In this document: positions 35,908-45,583 of the stretch, piece by piece
How positions within the stretch are numbered: position 1 is the first letter of the stretch
Layout: each line of letters begins with the position of its first letter
From: Roseomonas sp. KE2513
GTDB lineage: Bacteria; Pseudomonadota; Alphaproteobacteria; Acetobacterales; Acetobacteraceae
Length of the DNA: 53,810 nt
Direction: 5' to 3'
Assembly: GCF_016107305.1 (NCBI RefSeq)
Contig: NZ_RCVR01000031.1
Coordinates: forward strand, 1 to 53,810
Notes under the pieces: model-generated
Told to the model about the DNA's origin: nothing
The model's database searches: none
Seen by the model: the letters and a program-made list of their open reading frames with translations, nothing else
Position numbers and translations under genes: made by a program

Positions 35908-36696
35908 CTACACCGTCGGGACCGTGCCGCCGTCAATGATGTATTCCGCGCCGTGGATGGCCGCCGCCCGGTCGGAGGCAAGGAAGGCGATGAGCTCCGC
36001 CACCTCCTCCGGCTTGGTAGGGCGGCCGATCGGGATGCCGCCGAGCGCCTCCAGGATGCCCCTCCTTGCCGCCTCCGGCGTTCCCCCGCTGCTGGCGGCG
36101 AGCCGCTGCACCAGGGCGTCCGCCGCTTCGGTGTAGATCCACCCGGGTGAGACGACGTTCACCCGCACGCCCTTCGGACCGACCTCCTTCGAGAGAGCCT
36201 TGCTGTAGGTCGTCAGCGCGGCCTTTGCCGCGGCGTAGGCCGCCGTGGAGTCATGCAGCGGCAGGCGCCACTGGATCGATGCCACATGGATCACCACCCC
36301 TTCACCGCGCGTGACCATCTGCGGCAGCAGCAGGCGGTCGAGCCGCACCGCAGGCATGAGGTTCTGGTCGAACTCGGCGCGCCAGTGATCCTCCGTGAGG
36401 GCGGTGAAACCTCCGCCCGGGGCCCTGGATCCGCCGAGGACATGCACCAGCACGTCCACGCCGCCGAGGCGTCCCAGCGCCGCCTCCGCAAGGGCGCGGA
36501 TGCCGTCCGGGCTGGTGAGGTCGGCGGCCACGAATTCGACGCCCCTGAGATCCTCGGCCCTGTTCCGCGCCGCCGTGATGACCCGCGCCCCGGCTTCCAG
36601 GAAGCGCTCGACGGTCGTGCGGCCGGTACCCTTGCTGCCTCCGGTGACGAGAACCCGGCGCCCCTCGAACTCGTCGGGATGGCTGCGCGGTGGCAT
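35908..36696 (-). CDS. Short-chain dehydrogenase/reductase (SDR)
   Basis: A 262-residue classical SDR. The cofactor loop is [17 protein letters not shown] (about 17-33). The catalytic Ser is in [10 protein letters not shown], and the Tyr/Lys pair is in [10 protein letters not shown] (about 160-170). The C-terminal block [13 protein letters not shown] and the family end [10 protein letters not shown] are present. The ATG overlaps the stop of the SnoaL-like gene by one base (TGATG), so translation is coupled. The start chosen avoids a longer spurious frame reading through the upstream gene. Together with the SnoaL-like protein and the divergent HxlR regulator this is a compact redox-stress or small-molecule reduction unit. 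Confidence 0.9.
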   Translation of the reverse strand: MPPRSHPDEFEGRRVLVTGGSKGTGRTTVERFLEAGARVITAARNRAEDLRGVEFVAADLTSPDGIRALAEAALGRLGGVDVLVHVLGGSRAPGGGFTALTEDHWRAEFDQNLMPAVRLDRLLLPQMVTRGEGVVIHVASIQWRLPLHDSTAAYAAAKAALTTYSKALSKEVGPKGVRVNVVSPGWIYTEAADALVQRLAASSGGTPEAARRGILEALGGIPIGRPTKPEEVAELIAFLASDRAAAIHGAEYIIDGGTVPTV

Positions 36697-37022
36697 CAGC
36701 CGATCTCGAGGGCGGCGATGGCGCCGCCGCGGAGCGTGAACCGAAAGGTGAGATAAATCGGGCTGCCCCGGAAGTCGCCGGTGGTCGGGCCTGTCACGAT
36801 GATGCGGCCATTCTCGTCGCGCCACATCTCGGGCGTGAAGACGGCCCGGGCGACGATGATGGCCGAGTTGATCCATGCCCTGATCGCGTCGTGGCCCACA
36901 TGGCGGCCGCCATCATCTCCCACCACAGCATCAGGCGCGAAGGACGCCAGAATGCGCTCCGCATCCAGGCGCGCATTGGCTGCGACATAGGACGCGATCG
37001 GTGACGGCAGGTCATCCTTCAA
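36696..37022 (-). CDS. SnoaL/NTF2-like small protein
   Basis: A 108-residue protein with the nuclear-transport-factor-2-like cone fold pattern: [29 protein letters not shown] (about 10-38), a central HDAIRAWIN helix and C-terminal beta strands ending in [13 protein letters not shown]. Members are small enzymes (hydratases, cyclases, isomerases) or binding proteins, often beside an SDR partner. It is the first gene of a two-gene operon with the SDR and divergent from the HxlR gene by 54 bases. The substrate is not predictable. Confidence 0.82.
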   Translation of the reverse strand: MKDDLPSPIASYVAANARLDAERILASFAPDAVVGDDGGRHVGHDAIRAWINSAIIVARAVFTPEMWRDENGRIIVTGPTTGDFRGSPIYLTFRFTLRGGAIAALEIG

Positions 37023-37076
37023 GGCATGTCTCCGCTGTTGCTTGCCCCGCGGTGAACCTGTTTCTAGGCTGCCCGG

Positions 37077-37484
37077 ATGACAAGAACGGACGAAGAGGTA
37101 AGCGACTTACCCCGAGGTAAGCGCGTGACCTACACGCCGGAATCAGCCGCGCGGGGCGTGCAGAACGTCGTCCGGGTGCTCGAAGGGCGCTGGAAACTGG
37201 TGATTCTGTTTCAGCTCTTCGGCGGGCAGGTTCGACGGTTCTCCGATCTCGAGCGCGCCATTCCCAGCGTGTCGCAGAAGATGTTGATCCAGCAGTTGCG
37301 TCAGCTCGAGGCGGACGGCGTCGTGGCACGCATTGTTCACCACCAGGTGCCACCCAAGGTCGAGTACCGCCTGACCGAGTGGGGGCAGTCGCTCTGCCCG
37401 GCACTCGACGCCCTGCTTATCTGGGCGGAACGCGCACCACCCGAGATGGCCTCGCGGCTGGTTGTGACGACACGTTGCGATTAG
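37077..37484 (+). CDS. HxlR-family transcriptional regulator
   Basis: A 135-residue HxlR-type winged helix regulator: VQNVVRVLEGRWKLVILFQLF (about 24-44), FSDLERAIPSVSQKMLIQQLRQLEADG and the wing VPPKVEYRLTEWG. HxlR proteins respond to aldehydes, disulfide stress or quinones; no Cys is present in the N-terminal region, so a simple cysteine switch there is unlikely. The ATG at 37077 gives the frame listed. A GTG at 37125, preceded by GAGGTAA, is an attractive alternative that would leave the inverted-repeat cluster in the leader. It is divergent from the SnoaL-SDR operon, its likely target. Confidence 0.88.
   Translation: MTRTDEEVSDLPRGKRVTYTPESAARGVQNVVRVLEGRWKLVILFQLFGGQVRRFSDLERAIPSVSQKMLIQQLRQLEADGVVARIVHHQVPPKVEYRLTEWGQSLCPALDALLIWAERAPPEMASRLVVTTRCD
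37097..37121. promoter_or_regulatory. Triple half-site cluster, candidate HxlR operator
   Basis: GGTAAG-CGA-CTTACC-CCGA-GGTAAG: three copies of a 6-base half-site in alternating orientation with 3- and 4-base spacers. It lies within the first codons of the HxlR frame or, if translation starts at 37125, in its leader. Autoregulation is a plausible role. Confidence 0.55.
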
Positions 37485-37574
37485 CAGGATGTTGAATTTC
37501 AGTGCGCGGACCAGCGCGCCCTATTTCGTGCTCTCGCGCGCCCCCTAGGCTCGGAAGCCCCAGGGCCCGCGCGA

Positions 37575-38036
37575 CTACAGCGGCAACGGGCCGTTCGTCT
37601 TCACCTCCTCCATAACGGCGTAGGTTCGCGTCTCGCGGACTCCGGGCAGGCCGAGCAGTACCTTGCCCAGGAAATCGCGGTAAGCGGCCATGTCGCGAAC
37701 GCGGGTTTTCACGAGATAGTCGAAGCCGCCCGCGACCATGTGGCACTCCAGGACCTCGGGGGCGCGGTTCACGGCCTCGGAGAAGCGCTCGAAAACATCC
37801 GGCGTGGTCTTGTCGAGCAGCACCTCGACGAAGATTAAAAGGCCGAAGCCCAGCCGATGTGGGTCGAGCCGGGCGCCGAAGCCCGTCACCAGCCCCTCCT
37901 TCAGCAGTCGCCGCATCCGCTCGCTCGTGGCCGTGGGAGACAGACCGATGCGGTCGGAGAGTTCGAGGTTGGTGATCCGCCCTTCCCGCTGGAGGATGGC
38001 CAGCATCAAACGGTCGGTTCGGTCCAGATCCTGCAT
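37575..38036 (-). CDS. Lrp/AsnC-family regulator (PutR-like)
   Basis: A 153-residue feast/famine regulator: helix-turn-helix in residues 1-60 (LDRTDRLMLAILQREGRIT, then LSPTATSERMRRLL) and an alpha-beta RAM effector domain from about 68 to 145, including GGFDYLVKTRVRDMAAYRDFL. It is divergent from putA with 119 bases between the starts. In many alphaproteobacteria an Lrp-type PutR activates putA in the presence of proline, and this placement fits that role exactly. The gene symbol is withheld because the function is inferred from position. Confidence 0.9.
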   Translation of the reverse strand: MQDLDRTDRLMLAILQREGRITNLELSDRIGLSPTATSERMRRLLKEGLVTGFGARLDPHRLGFGLLIFVEVLLDKTTPDVFERFSEAVNRAPEVLECHMVAGGFDYLVKTRVRDMAAYRDFLGKVLLGLPGVRETRTYAVMEEVKTNGPLPL

Positions 38037-38155
38037 CTTTCACGCCCACTCCGGACCGAGTTAGTGAATCCTGCGGCAAGTCGTCCTATCTATCGCATGT
38101 TGATCCGGCGCAACCACCCTTAGTCTGGCTCCGCCCCTTTAGGACCGACGCGACG

Positions 38156-41100
38156 ATGAGCACCGCCGCCCTTCCCGATGCCGGCTGGAGGCCGTTTCAG
38201 CCTCTTGCCGACGAAGTGTGGCCTCAGGCACCGCTGCGCGCGGCCGTGACGGCGGCCTACCGACGCCTTGAGGAAAGGTGCCTGCCCTCTCTGGTCGAGG
38301 CAGCCGCGCTGCCGCAGGAGGCGGATGCAAGAGCTGCCTCCCTCGCCCGCCGCCTCGTCGCGGCGCTCCGCACCAAGCGCCGGGGTGGCGGGGTGGAGGC
38401 GCTGGTGCAGGAGTTCTCGCTCTCCAGTCAGGAAGGGGTGGCACTGATGTGCCTCGCCGAGGCTCTGCTGCGCGTACCCGATGCCGCCACGCGCGACGCC
38501 CTGATCCGCGACAAGCTTGGCGGCGGGGACTGGGCTGCCCATCTCGGCCATTCCCCTTCCCTTTTCGTCAATGCCGCCACCTGGGGGTTGGTGGTCACGG
38601 GTCGGCTCTCCTCCACCAGCAGCGAGGCGGGGCTGGGCGCGACGTTGACCCGGTTGATCGCCCGCGCGGGGGAGCCAGTTATCCGCCGGGGCGTCGACCT
38701 CGCCATGCGGATGATGGGCGAGCAATTCGTCACGGGCCAGACGATCGAGGAGGCACTTGCGCGCAGCCGCGCGCTGGAGGCGAAGGGGTTCCGCTACTCC
38801 TACGACATGCTCGGCGAGGCCGCGACGACAGCCGAAGACGCCGCGCGCTATCTGCGGGACTACGAGAACGCAATCCACGCCATCGGACAGGCCTCGGCGG
38901 GGCGCGGCATTGTCGAAGGCCCGGGCATCTCCATCAAGCTCTCTGCCCTGCACCCGCGGTATGGCCGCGCGCAGAGGGCCCGGGTGATGGCGGAGTTGCT
39001 CCCGCGCGTCGTCGGGCTGGCAGCGCTGGCCCGCCGTTACGACATTGGGTTGAACATCGACGCGGAAGAGGCCGACCGACTGGAGCTCTCGCTCGATCTG
39101 CTGGAAGGCCTTTGCCAGGACGAGGCGCTGGCAGGATGGAACGGCGTGGGCTTCGTCATTCAGGCCTATCAGCGCCGCGCACCCTTCGTCATCGACTTTG
39201 TCGTCGATCTCGCCCGCCGCACAGGGCGGCGCATGATGGTGAGGCTGGTCAAGGGTGCTTACTGGGACAGCGAGATCAAGCGCGCCCAGGTGGACGGCCT
39301 GGAGGGCTTTCCCGTCTTTACGCGCAAGATCCACACGGACGTTTCCTACCTCGCCTGCGCCCGCAGGCTCCTGGCAGCGCACGATGCGGTCTTCCCGCAA
39401 TTCGCCACCCACAACGCGCGTACCGTGGCCGCGATCCACGAGATGGCGAACCCGGCGGCATGGCACCCGCGGCAGTACGAGTTCCAGTGCCTGCACGGCA
39501 TGGGGGAGCCGCTCTACGAGGAGGTGGTCGGGCATGACCGCCTCAATCGCCCCTGCCGCATCTACGCCCCCGTGGGCACGCACGAGACGCTGCTGGCCTA
39601 TCTCGTCCGTCGCCTGCTGGAGAACGGCGCCAACTCCTCCTTCGTGAACCGCATCAACGACCCGGACGTGCCGGTGGAGGTGCTGATAGCGGACCCGGTG
39701 GCGGAGGCGCGCTCCCTTTCGCCACTCGGCCGCCCGCATGACGGCATCGCGCAGCCGCGCGACCTGTTCGGTGATACGCGCCGCAACTCCGCCGGGCTGG
39801 ACCTGACGAACGAGGATCGCCTCGCCGCGCTGGCGGAGGCTTTGCAGGGGGGTGCCGCACCGGTCCGCGCGGCTCCTCTGCTGGGCAGCGGCGCCATGGA
39901 TGGCGAGGCCCGGGAGGTCCGCAACCCCGCGGACCGTCGTGACCTGGTGGGCCACGTCGTGGAGGCGGCGGACGACATCGTGGACGCCGCCCTGGCACAG
40001 GCCGAGGCAGCCGCGCCTGGCTGGGCTGCCGTGCCGCCCGCGGAGCGCGCCGCCATGCTGGAGCGCGCGGCCGGGCTGATGGAAGCCCGCATGGCCCGGC
40101 TGCTCGGCCCTATCATTCGCGAAGCCGGCAAATCTCTGCCCAACGCGGTCGGTGAGGTGCGGGAAGCCGTGGACTTTCTGCGCTACTACGCCGCGCAGGC
40201 GCGTGGCTTCGGCGCGGAGCACCGCCCGCTCGGCCCTGTGGTCTGCATCTCGCCTTGGAACTTCCCGGTGGCCATCTTTACGGGGCAGGTCGCGGCCGCG
40301 CTCGTGGCAGGGAATCCCGTGCTGGCGAAGCCGGCCGAGGAGGTGCCGCTGATCGCCTCCCTGGTTGTGGGCCTGCTGCGCGATGCAGGGGTGCCGCCCG
40401 CTGTCCTTCAGCTCCTGCCTGGTGATGGCAGGGTGGGGGCGCGGCTGGTCGCCGACCCGCGCACGCAGGGCGTGATGTTCACCGGCTCCACCGACGTCGC
40501 GCAACAGATCCAGCGCCAGCTCGCCGGGCGCTTGGGCGCCACGCGCCAGCCCATCCCCTTCATCGCGGAAACGGGCGGGCAGAACGCGCTGGTGGTGGAT
40601 AGCTCGGCGCTGCCGGAGCAGGTAGTAGCGGACGTTCTCGCCTCTGCCTTCGATAGCGCGGGCCAGCGCTGCTCCGCCCTTCGCGTGCTCTGCCTGCAGG
40701 ACGACGTGGCGGAGAGGGTGGTGACGATGCTCAAGGGCGCGCTGGCCGAGCTTTCGGTCGGCAACCCCGACCGGCTCTCCATCGATGTCGGCCCCGTCAT
40801 TACCGAGGAGGCGCGGGCCGGCATCCAGAGCCATGTGGATGCCATGCGCGAGGCAGGCCGCCCGGTGCACGCGCTATCCCTGCCGGAGACGTGCCGCCAC
40901 GGCAGCTTCGTCGCGCCGGTCATCATCGAGATCAGCGGCATCGCGGAGCTGAAGCGAGAGATCTTCGGCCCCGTGCTGCACGTTCTGCGCTTCCCACGCG
41001 ATGGGATGGACGCGCTGATGCGCGACATCAACGCCACCGGCTACGGCCTGACCTTCGGCGTGCACTCCCGCATCGACGAGACAATCGAGCGCCTCACGGC

Positions 41101-41800
41101 CCGATCAGGCGCGGGCAACATCTACGTCAATCGCAACCTGATCGGCGCTGTGGTCGGCGTGCAGCCCTTCGGCGGCCACGGCCTGTCTGGCACGGGCCCG
41201 AAGGCGGGCGGGCCGCTCTACTTGCGCCGCCTCCTCTCGGCCTGCCCGGCTGAGCCACCTCTTCCCGCCACGCCGCCCCTTCGCGCCCTGCACGCTCTGA
41301 CGGACTGGCTGCGGGCGCGGGATGAGGCCGCACTGGCTGACCGCTGCGCCCGCCAGGGCGCGCCCGCGCGGGCTGGGCTGGAGATCGAGCTGCCCGGCCC
41401 GGTGGGCGAGCGGAATCTCTATGCCCTGCACCCCCGCGGCACCGTGCTGTGCCGCGCCGCGACGCGCGACGGGCTGCTCGTGCAACTCGCGGCGTGCCTG
41501 GCCACCGGCAATTCCGCGCGGATCTCGGCAGCGGATTTCGCCAAGCTTGGGGAACTGCCACCGTCCGCCACGGCCCAAGTCGGCGAAGGTGGCGTCGGCA
41601 TGGCTGACGCTGTCCTCTTCGAGGGTGGCGAGGGGTCTTTGCACGGCTTGCTGCGGGAGGTCGCGGAAGCTCCTGGACCCATCCGCCCGGTCATCACCGA
41701 GCGGGACGGCCTCTACCCGCTCGACATGCTGGTGGCGGAGCGCTCCACGAGCACCAACACCGCGGCGGCCGGCGGGAACGCCAGCCTGATGAGCCTCTGA
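38156..41800 (+). CDS. putA: Bifunctional proline dehydrogenase/P5C dehydrogenase PutA
   Basis: A 1214-residue enzyme oxidising proline to glutamate in two steps. Proline dehydrogenase barrel at about 130-480: ISIKLSALHPRYG, GLNIDAEEADRLELSLDLL, VRLVKGAYWDSEIKRAQ and FATHNARTV. Aldehyde dehydrogenase part at about 570-1040: SPWNFPVAIFTGQVAAALVAG, FTGSTDVAQQI, the general-base Glu in FIAETGGQNAL, and the catalytic Cys in FDSAGQRCSALRVL. The extra C-terminal domain (about 1050-1200) is the type found in long PutAs. No N-terminal ribbon-helix-helix DNA-binding domain is present, so this PutA does not repress itself; the divergent Lrp-type gene is the likely regulator. It supplies glutamate from peptide-derived proline. 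Confidence 0.96.
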   Translation: MSTAALPDAGWRPFQPLADEVWPQAPLRAAVTAAYRRLEERCLPSLVEAAALPQEADARAASLARRLVAALRTKRRGGGVEALVQEFSLSSQEGVALMCLAEALLRVPDAATRDALIRDKLGGGDWAAHLGHSPSLFVNAATWGLVVTGRLSSTSSEAGLGATLTRLIARAGEPVIRRGVDLAMRMMGEQFVTGQTIEEALARSRALEAKGFRYSYDMLGEAATTAEDAARYLRDYENAIHAIGQASAGRGIVEGPGISIKLSALHPRYGRAQRARVMAELLPRVVGLAALARRYDIGLNIDAEEADRLELSLDLLEGLCQDEALAGWNGVGFVIQAYQRRAPFVIDFVVDLARRTGRRMMVRLVKGAYWDSEIKRAQVDGLEGFPVFTRKIHTDVSYLACARRLLAAHDAVFPQFATHNARTVAAIHEMANPAAWHPRQYEFQCLHGMGEPLYEEVVGHDRLNRPCRIYAPVGTHETLLAYLVRRLLENGANSSFVNRINDPDVPVEVLIADPVAEARSLSPLGRPHDGIAQPRDLFGDTRRNSAGLDLTNEDRLAALAEALQGGAAPVRAAPLLGSGAMDGEAREVRNPADRRDLVGHVVEAADDIVDAALAQAEAAAPGWAAVPPAERAAMLERAAGLMEARMARLLGPIIREAGKSLPNAVGEVREAVDFLRYYAAQARGFGAEHRPLGPVVCISPWNFPVAIFTGQVAAALVAGNPVLAKPAEEVPLIASLVVGLLRDAGVPPAVLQLLPGDGRVGARLVADPRTQGVMFTGSTDVAQQIQRQLAGRLGATRQPIPFIAETGGQNALVVDSSALPEQVVADVLASAFDSAGQRCSALRVLCLQDDVAERVVTMLKGALAELSVGNPDRLSIDVGPVITEEARAGIQSHVDAMREAGRPVHALSLPETCRHGSFVAPVIIEISGIAELKREIFGPVLHVLRFPRDGMDALMRDINATGYGLTFGVHSRIDETIERLTARSGAGNIYVNRNLIGAVVGVQPFGGHGLSGTGPKAGGPLYLRRLLSACPAEPPLPATPPLRALHALTDWLRARDEAALADRCARQGAPARAGLEIELPGPVGERNLYALHPRGTVLCRAATRDGLLVQLAACLATGNSARISAADFAKLGELPPSATAQVGEGGVGMADAVLFEGGEGSLHGLLREVAEAPGPIRPVITERDGLYPLDMLVAERSTSTNTAAAGGNASLMSL

Positions 41801-41818
41801 CCCGGCCGCCCCGCCTCT

Positions 41819-41844
41819 GGCGGCCTGCGGGGCGTCAGGCCGCC
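41819..41844. terminator. Hairpin between convergent putA and GGT2
   Basis: GGCGGCCTG, loop CGGGGCGT, CAGGCCGCC: nine perfect pairs starting 18 bases after the putA stop and overlapping the last codons of GGT2. No T run. It probably serves as terminator for putA. Confidence 0.5.
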
Positions 41845-43454
41845 ATCGCCACGCCGTCCCGCTGCGGGTCGGCGCCGCCGGTGCAGCGGCCATCCCGGAC
41901 CAGTAAGCCGTGCGGCGCGCCGAAGGCGTGGCTCTGGTAGGACCGGGCGACAGGATAGCCCATGGCCTCCAGCGCCGCCTGCGTGGCGTGCGGGATGCGG
42001 TTGCACAGGTCGATCGTGTCGCTCAGCGCGACGATGCGCGGCGCGGCCACCGCGTCGCTCATGCTCATGCCGAAATCAACCACGTTCATGACCGCCTGCG
42101 CCAGGGCCGGCACGATGTAGGTGCCGCCGGGCGCGGCCAGCACCATGCAGGGCGCCCCATCTTCCGATCCGCCGTCGAAGAGCATGGTCGGCGCCATGGC
42201 GCTCGCGCGGCTCTTGCCCGGCGCGATGGAGGCGGCACGGCCCGGGCGCGGGTCGAACCCGCTCATGCAGCCATTGTACATGAAGCCCAGCCCATCGGTG
42301 ATGACGCCGGAGGGAATGCCGAGAGTGTGCGTCAGCGCGACCGCGCCGCCCTGCCCGTCCACCACGCAGACCACAGTCGTGTCGGGCGGGTCGCGCGGCT
42401 CCTCGGCTCGGATCACGCGCGCCTTCTCCCTGGCGCGGATACGGGCGGCCACCGCTCCGGTGTGCTCGCGAGACAGCAGGCGCTCCAGCGGCACGTCCAC
42501 GAAGTCCGGATCGCCCATGTGGGCGTCCTTGTCCACAGTCATCCACTTCATCGCTTCGGCCAGCACACGCAGGTGCTCGGGGCAGCCGTGCTCCATGGAA
42601 GCGAGGTCGAAGTGCTCGAGAATGCCGAGTAACTCGATCAAGCATCCGCCACCGGCGGGCGGCGGGTTGGAGGAAACGCGAAGACCGCGATAGTTCCCCC
42701 AGACCGGCACCTTCTCGCGCACGCGGTAGGCCGCCAGATCCTCCATCGTGATCAGGCCGCCATGGGCGGCCATGTCGGCCGCCATCTCGCGCGCGACGTC
42801 ACCGCGGTAGAACACATCGGCGCCGCCCTCCGCGATCCGCTCCAGCGTGCGGGCCATGTCGGGGTTACGCAGCGTGTCGCCCGGGCGCTTCAGCCTGCCG
42901 TCGGCGCGGAAGTACACCTGCCGCCCCGTCCTGCTGAAGCGCAGCTTGTCCTCCACGTTGACCTGGCCGTCGCCGCCGTGGTCGATTGCCCAATAGTAGT
43001 GCATGTAGGGCCGTACCATCACGCCTCGATGGGCCTGGGCGATCGCGGGGGCCATCACTTCCCGCAGCGGCATGGTGCCGAAGCGCGAGAGCGCCTCCGC
43101 GTAGCCGGCCACGTTGCCGGGGGTGCCGATGGAGCCGTAACCGGCGTCATTGCTCCTGTCGTTCAGCAGGAAAACAAAGCCGTCCCGCGACTGGCCCACG
43201 AACTTGTCCGCCCACATCTCCGGCGTGGCGGAAAGCGGGGCGCGGGCGAAGAATTCCAGCACCGTATGCACCCCCTGGCTGGGCATGCAGACCTGCATCG
43301 CCCCAAAGCCGGCCAGGCCGCACATCTGCGGATCCACCACGCCCTGGCTGAAGGCGCAGGCAATGGCGGCGTCCACCGCGTTGCCGCCAGCCCGCAGCAC
43401 CTCCACCCCGGCCTCGGCCGCCTCCGGCTGCGCCGCCACCACCATGCCACGCAT
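41835..43454 (-). CDS. Gamma-glutamyltransferase-like Ntn hydrolase (GGT2)
   Basis: A 539-residue GGT-family protein without signal peptide. The start follows a GGAGAG site. The N-terminal block is AGGNAVDAAIACAFSQGVVDP, the predicted nucleophile is Thr359 in PPDTTVVCVVD, and the oxyanion motif is APGGTYI. Classical GGTs and both paralogues here have a His directly after Thr-Thr; this copy has Val, which may alter autocleavage or substrate choice. The NNxMDDF motif is replaced by GLGFMYNGCMSGFDPRPGRA. It lies 66 bases downstream of a CocE/NonD hydrolase on the same strand, so the two are probably co-transcribed and act on one substrate. Convergent with putA. Confidence 0.86.
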   Translation of the reverse strand: MRGMVVAAQPEAAEAGVEVLRAGGNAVDAAIACAFSQGVVDPQMCGLAGFGAMQVCMPSQGVHTVLEFFARAPLSATPEMWADKFVGQSRDGFVFLLNDRSNDAGYGSIGTPGNVAGYAEALSRFGTMPLREVMAPAIAQAHRGVMVRPYMHYYWAIDHGGDGQVNVEDKLRFSRTGRQVYFRADGRLKRPGDTLRNPDMARTLERIAEGGADVFYRGDVAREMAADMAAHGGLITMEDLAAYRVREKVPVWGNYRGLRVSSNPPPAGGGCLIELLGILEHFDLASMEHGCPEHLRVLAEAMKWMTVDKDAHMGDPDFVDVPLERLLSREHTGAVAARIRAREKARVIRAEEPRDPPDTTVVCVVDGQGGAVALTHTLGIPSGVITDGLGFMYNGCMSGFDPRPGRAASIAPGKSRASAMAPTMLFDGGSEDGAPCMVLAAPGGTYIVPALAQAVMNVVDFGMSMSDAVAAPRIVALSDTIDLCNRIPHATQAALEAMGYPVARSYQSHAFGAPHGLLVRDGRCTGGADPQRDGVAMAA

Positions 43455-43520
43455 TGTCGCTCTCCACAGATCCGGCGAGAACCAGCCGTCCCGGTGATGG
43501 GGCGGCGGGGTGTCTCTTTG

Positions 43521-45344
43521 TCAGTCGATAGCCCGCAAGGGCAGCTCAAGGAAGGAAGCGCGGTCGCCGCCGCGCAGCACGGTCAGCACGGGCGGGCGGC
43601 CATGGGGCACCTGCACGCAGTGATCCGCGTCGGCGCCGGCGATGGAGAGCCGGATGCGGCTGCCCGCGCGGAAGCGCCAGGCCGTGGGCAGCAACGGGAT
43701 GCGGATGCGCTCCGCCCTACCCGGGACAAGCGGCGCCGCGTCCTCGCGGCGGAAGGAGCGGAAGGGCCAGGTGGTGCGATAGGAGGCGGGTGCCGGGCTC
43801 TCCTTGCGGTGCAGGGCGCGCAGCAGCCCCTCAGTGACGTAGCGCACGGTCCCGTCCACCTCGACCTCGGAGAGGTAAACAAAGAGGGCGGCGTCCGGCT
43901 CAGAGGACGCGATCCAGAGGTCGGCAAGGCCGTGCCCCGCCATTTCGCTGTCCACCGCGAGTGGCTGGGAGGTCCAGGAGAGCAACTCTGCCTGCCGCTC
44001 CGCCCAGTCCGCGTAGTAAGTGGTGCTGTTGATGCCCGCGATGCGCTCGTAGCGCGTGCCGCGGCCGGAGCCGGCCGCGAAGTCGGCGCGGGTGCTGTCC
44101 TCCCCTTCCTCGTCCGGCGCCTCGGCCAGCGCACCCCCGGCCGCGAAGGCGAGGCGGCGCGTCTCGGGCACCGGCGGCCAGAACGGCGCGCCGCACCATC
44201 TCTCCGCGTGCATCGCGAAGTAATGGACCCGCTCCTCAGCATCGAGGCCGGTGTCGCGCCCCATGAGGTAGTGGTCGAGGAAGCGCGTCAGCTCGCCGAG
44301 CAGGTCGAAATCGGGGGCCGTTTCCCGTCGCCAAGGGGAGACGTTGCAGCGCGCCCCGTGATCCCAGGGGCCGAGAAGCAGGTGGACCGGGTTGCTCTTC
44401 AGCGTCAGGAAGCGGCTGATCGCGCCGTTCGCGTAGCCCGCGCCGTCCATCCAGCCGGAGCAGGCGAGAACCGCAACGTCCGGCCGGATGCCGTCCCGCA
44501 CGGAGTAGGGGCTGAAGGAGGCGGAGGAGAAGCCGGGGTCGTAGGGCAGCGCCTCTTCGCGGAAGCGGAACTCGCCCATGAAGTCGGGCTGGCGGAAGTT
44601 GCCGAGGTGCTCGTGGATCGCCTGGGCGAGCAGCGCGCCCTCCGGATCCTCGTCCACGGGGTGCGGGCCACGCAAGTCGGGGTTGGCGTAGTAGACGTAG
44701 TCCCGCAGCAGGTCGCGCCGGTCGTGATCCATAGCGACCATCAGCTCGTCATAGGACCGGGCCAGTTCCTTCAGCAGGATGCCGCCGGGGTAGTAGTTGT
44801 CGGCATATGTGTCCCAGACGGCGAAGAGCGGCGCGATTGCCTTCACCGCAGGATGCCCTGTGCTCGCCAGGAAATCCGAGGCGGCGCCGGGATAGGAGAT
44901 ACCGGTCGCGCCGATGCGCCCGTCGGACCAGGGCTGCGCCACCACCCAATCGGCAATCTGGTAGCTGTCTTCGCGCTCCTTGGGCGAGCGGAAGCTGTCG
45001 CGCGTGCCGAAGCTGGCGCCGGTGCCGCGCACGTCCACCACCACTACCGCGTAGCCGCGCGGGACCAGGTGTCGCACGAACTTACCCGCATTCGGGATGG
45101 GATCGGCTTCGCTTCCTGGTGCGACGGCGAAGCGGCGATAGTAGGGCGTCAGGATCAGCACCGCCGGCACTGGTCCCGTCGCGCCCTCGGGCAGCCAGGC
45201 ATCCAGCGCGATCCGGCAGCCGTCCCGCATCGGCAGGTAGCGGGAAAGCGGCTGGGCCGGCAGGGCGAAGGGCGCCTCCCGCCTGGCCGCGTAGGCGCTC
45301 GGCGATACCTTCCAGGCGGTGCTGTCGCGGTCGCTGTCGGACAT
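43521..45344 (-). CDS. CocE/NonD-family hydrolase (peptidase S15-like)
   Basis: A 607-residue alpha/beta hydrolase of the X-Pro dipeptidyl-peptidase/cocaine-esterase group. The N-terminal catalytic domain has MRDGCRIALDAWLPEG (about 39-54), DVRGTGASFG (about 104-113) and the nucleophile Ser150 in GISYPGAASDF. The C-terminal jelly-roll domain begins near residue 350, with PLAVDSEMAGHGLADLWIASSEPDAALFVYL-type strands. The start follows GAGAGGAG. No signal peptide. It probably hydrolyses an ester, acyl amide or proline-containing peptide before GGT2, the next gene. It is divergent from an AraC regulator with 239 bases between, which probably controls it. Confidence 0.88.
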   Translation of the reverse strand: MSDSDRDSTAWKVSPSAYAARREAPFALPAQPLSRYLPMRDGCRIALDAWLPEGATGPVPAVLILTPYYRRFAVAPGSEADPIPNAGKFVRHLVPRGYAVVVVDVRGTGASFGTRDSFRSPKEREDSYQIADWVVAQPWSDGRIGATGISYPGAASDFLASTGHPAVKAIAPLFAVWDTYADNYYPGGILLKELARSYDELMVAMDHDRRDLLRDYVYYANPDLRGPHPVDEDPEGALLAQAIHEHLGNFRQPDFMGEFRFREEALPYDPGFSSASFSPYSVRDGIRPDVAVLACSGWMDGAGYANGAISRFLTLKSNPVHLLLGPWDHGARCNVSPWRRETAPDFDLLGELTRFLDHYLMGRDTGLDAEERVHYFAMHAERWCGAPFWPPVPETRRLAFAAGGALAEAPDEEGEDSTRADFAAGSGRGTRYERIAGINSTTYYADWAERQAELLSWTSQPLAVDSEMAGHGLADLWIASSEPDAALFVYLSEVEVDGTVRYVTEGLLRALHRKESPAPASYRTTWPFRSFRREDAAPLVPGRAERIRIPLLPTAWRFRAGSRIRLSIAGADADHCVQVPHGRPPVLTVLRGGDRASFLELPLRAID

Positions 45345-45583
45345 GCGGCTCCTCTCGTGCGTCCCGGCTGGACGGGGTGGAACCTCGTCGCGGGCGGCCA
45401 GCGATGGACCGGCAGGCGGACCGCGTCAAACCCCCGCGACGGCCAGGGGACCGGCGTCGCACCACCCGGAGCGGTGAGGCCCTGGCGCGGGCGCCGTAGA
45501 TTCCTCAACATGCCAGGTCTTTGCTTGTGGCTGCTTCGATGCGCAGACTCGGGACGCACGAGGGCAGGAGCGAGGAGCAGAGC

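Noticed and set aside
38120-40870. 916-codon minus-strand frame opposite putA
   Set aside because: PutA is unmistakable on the other strand; this frame is a high-GC artefact.
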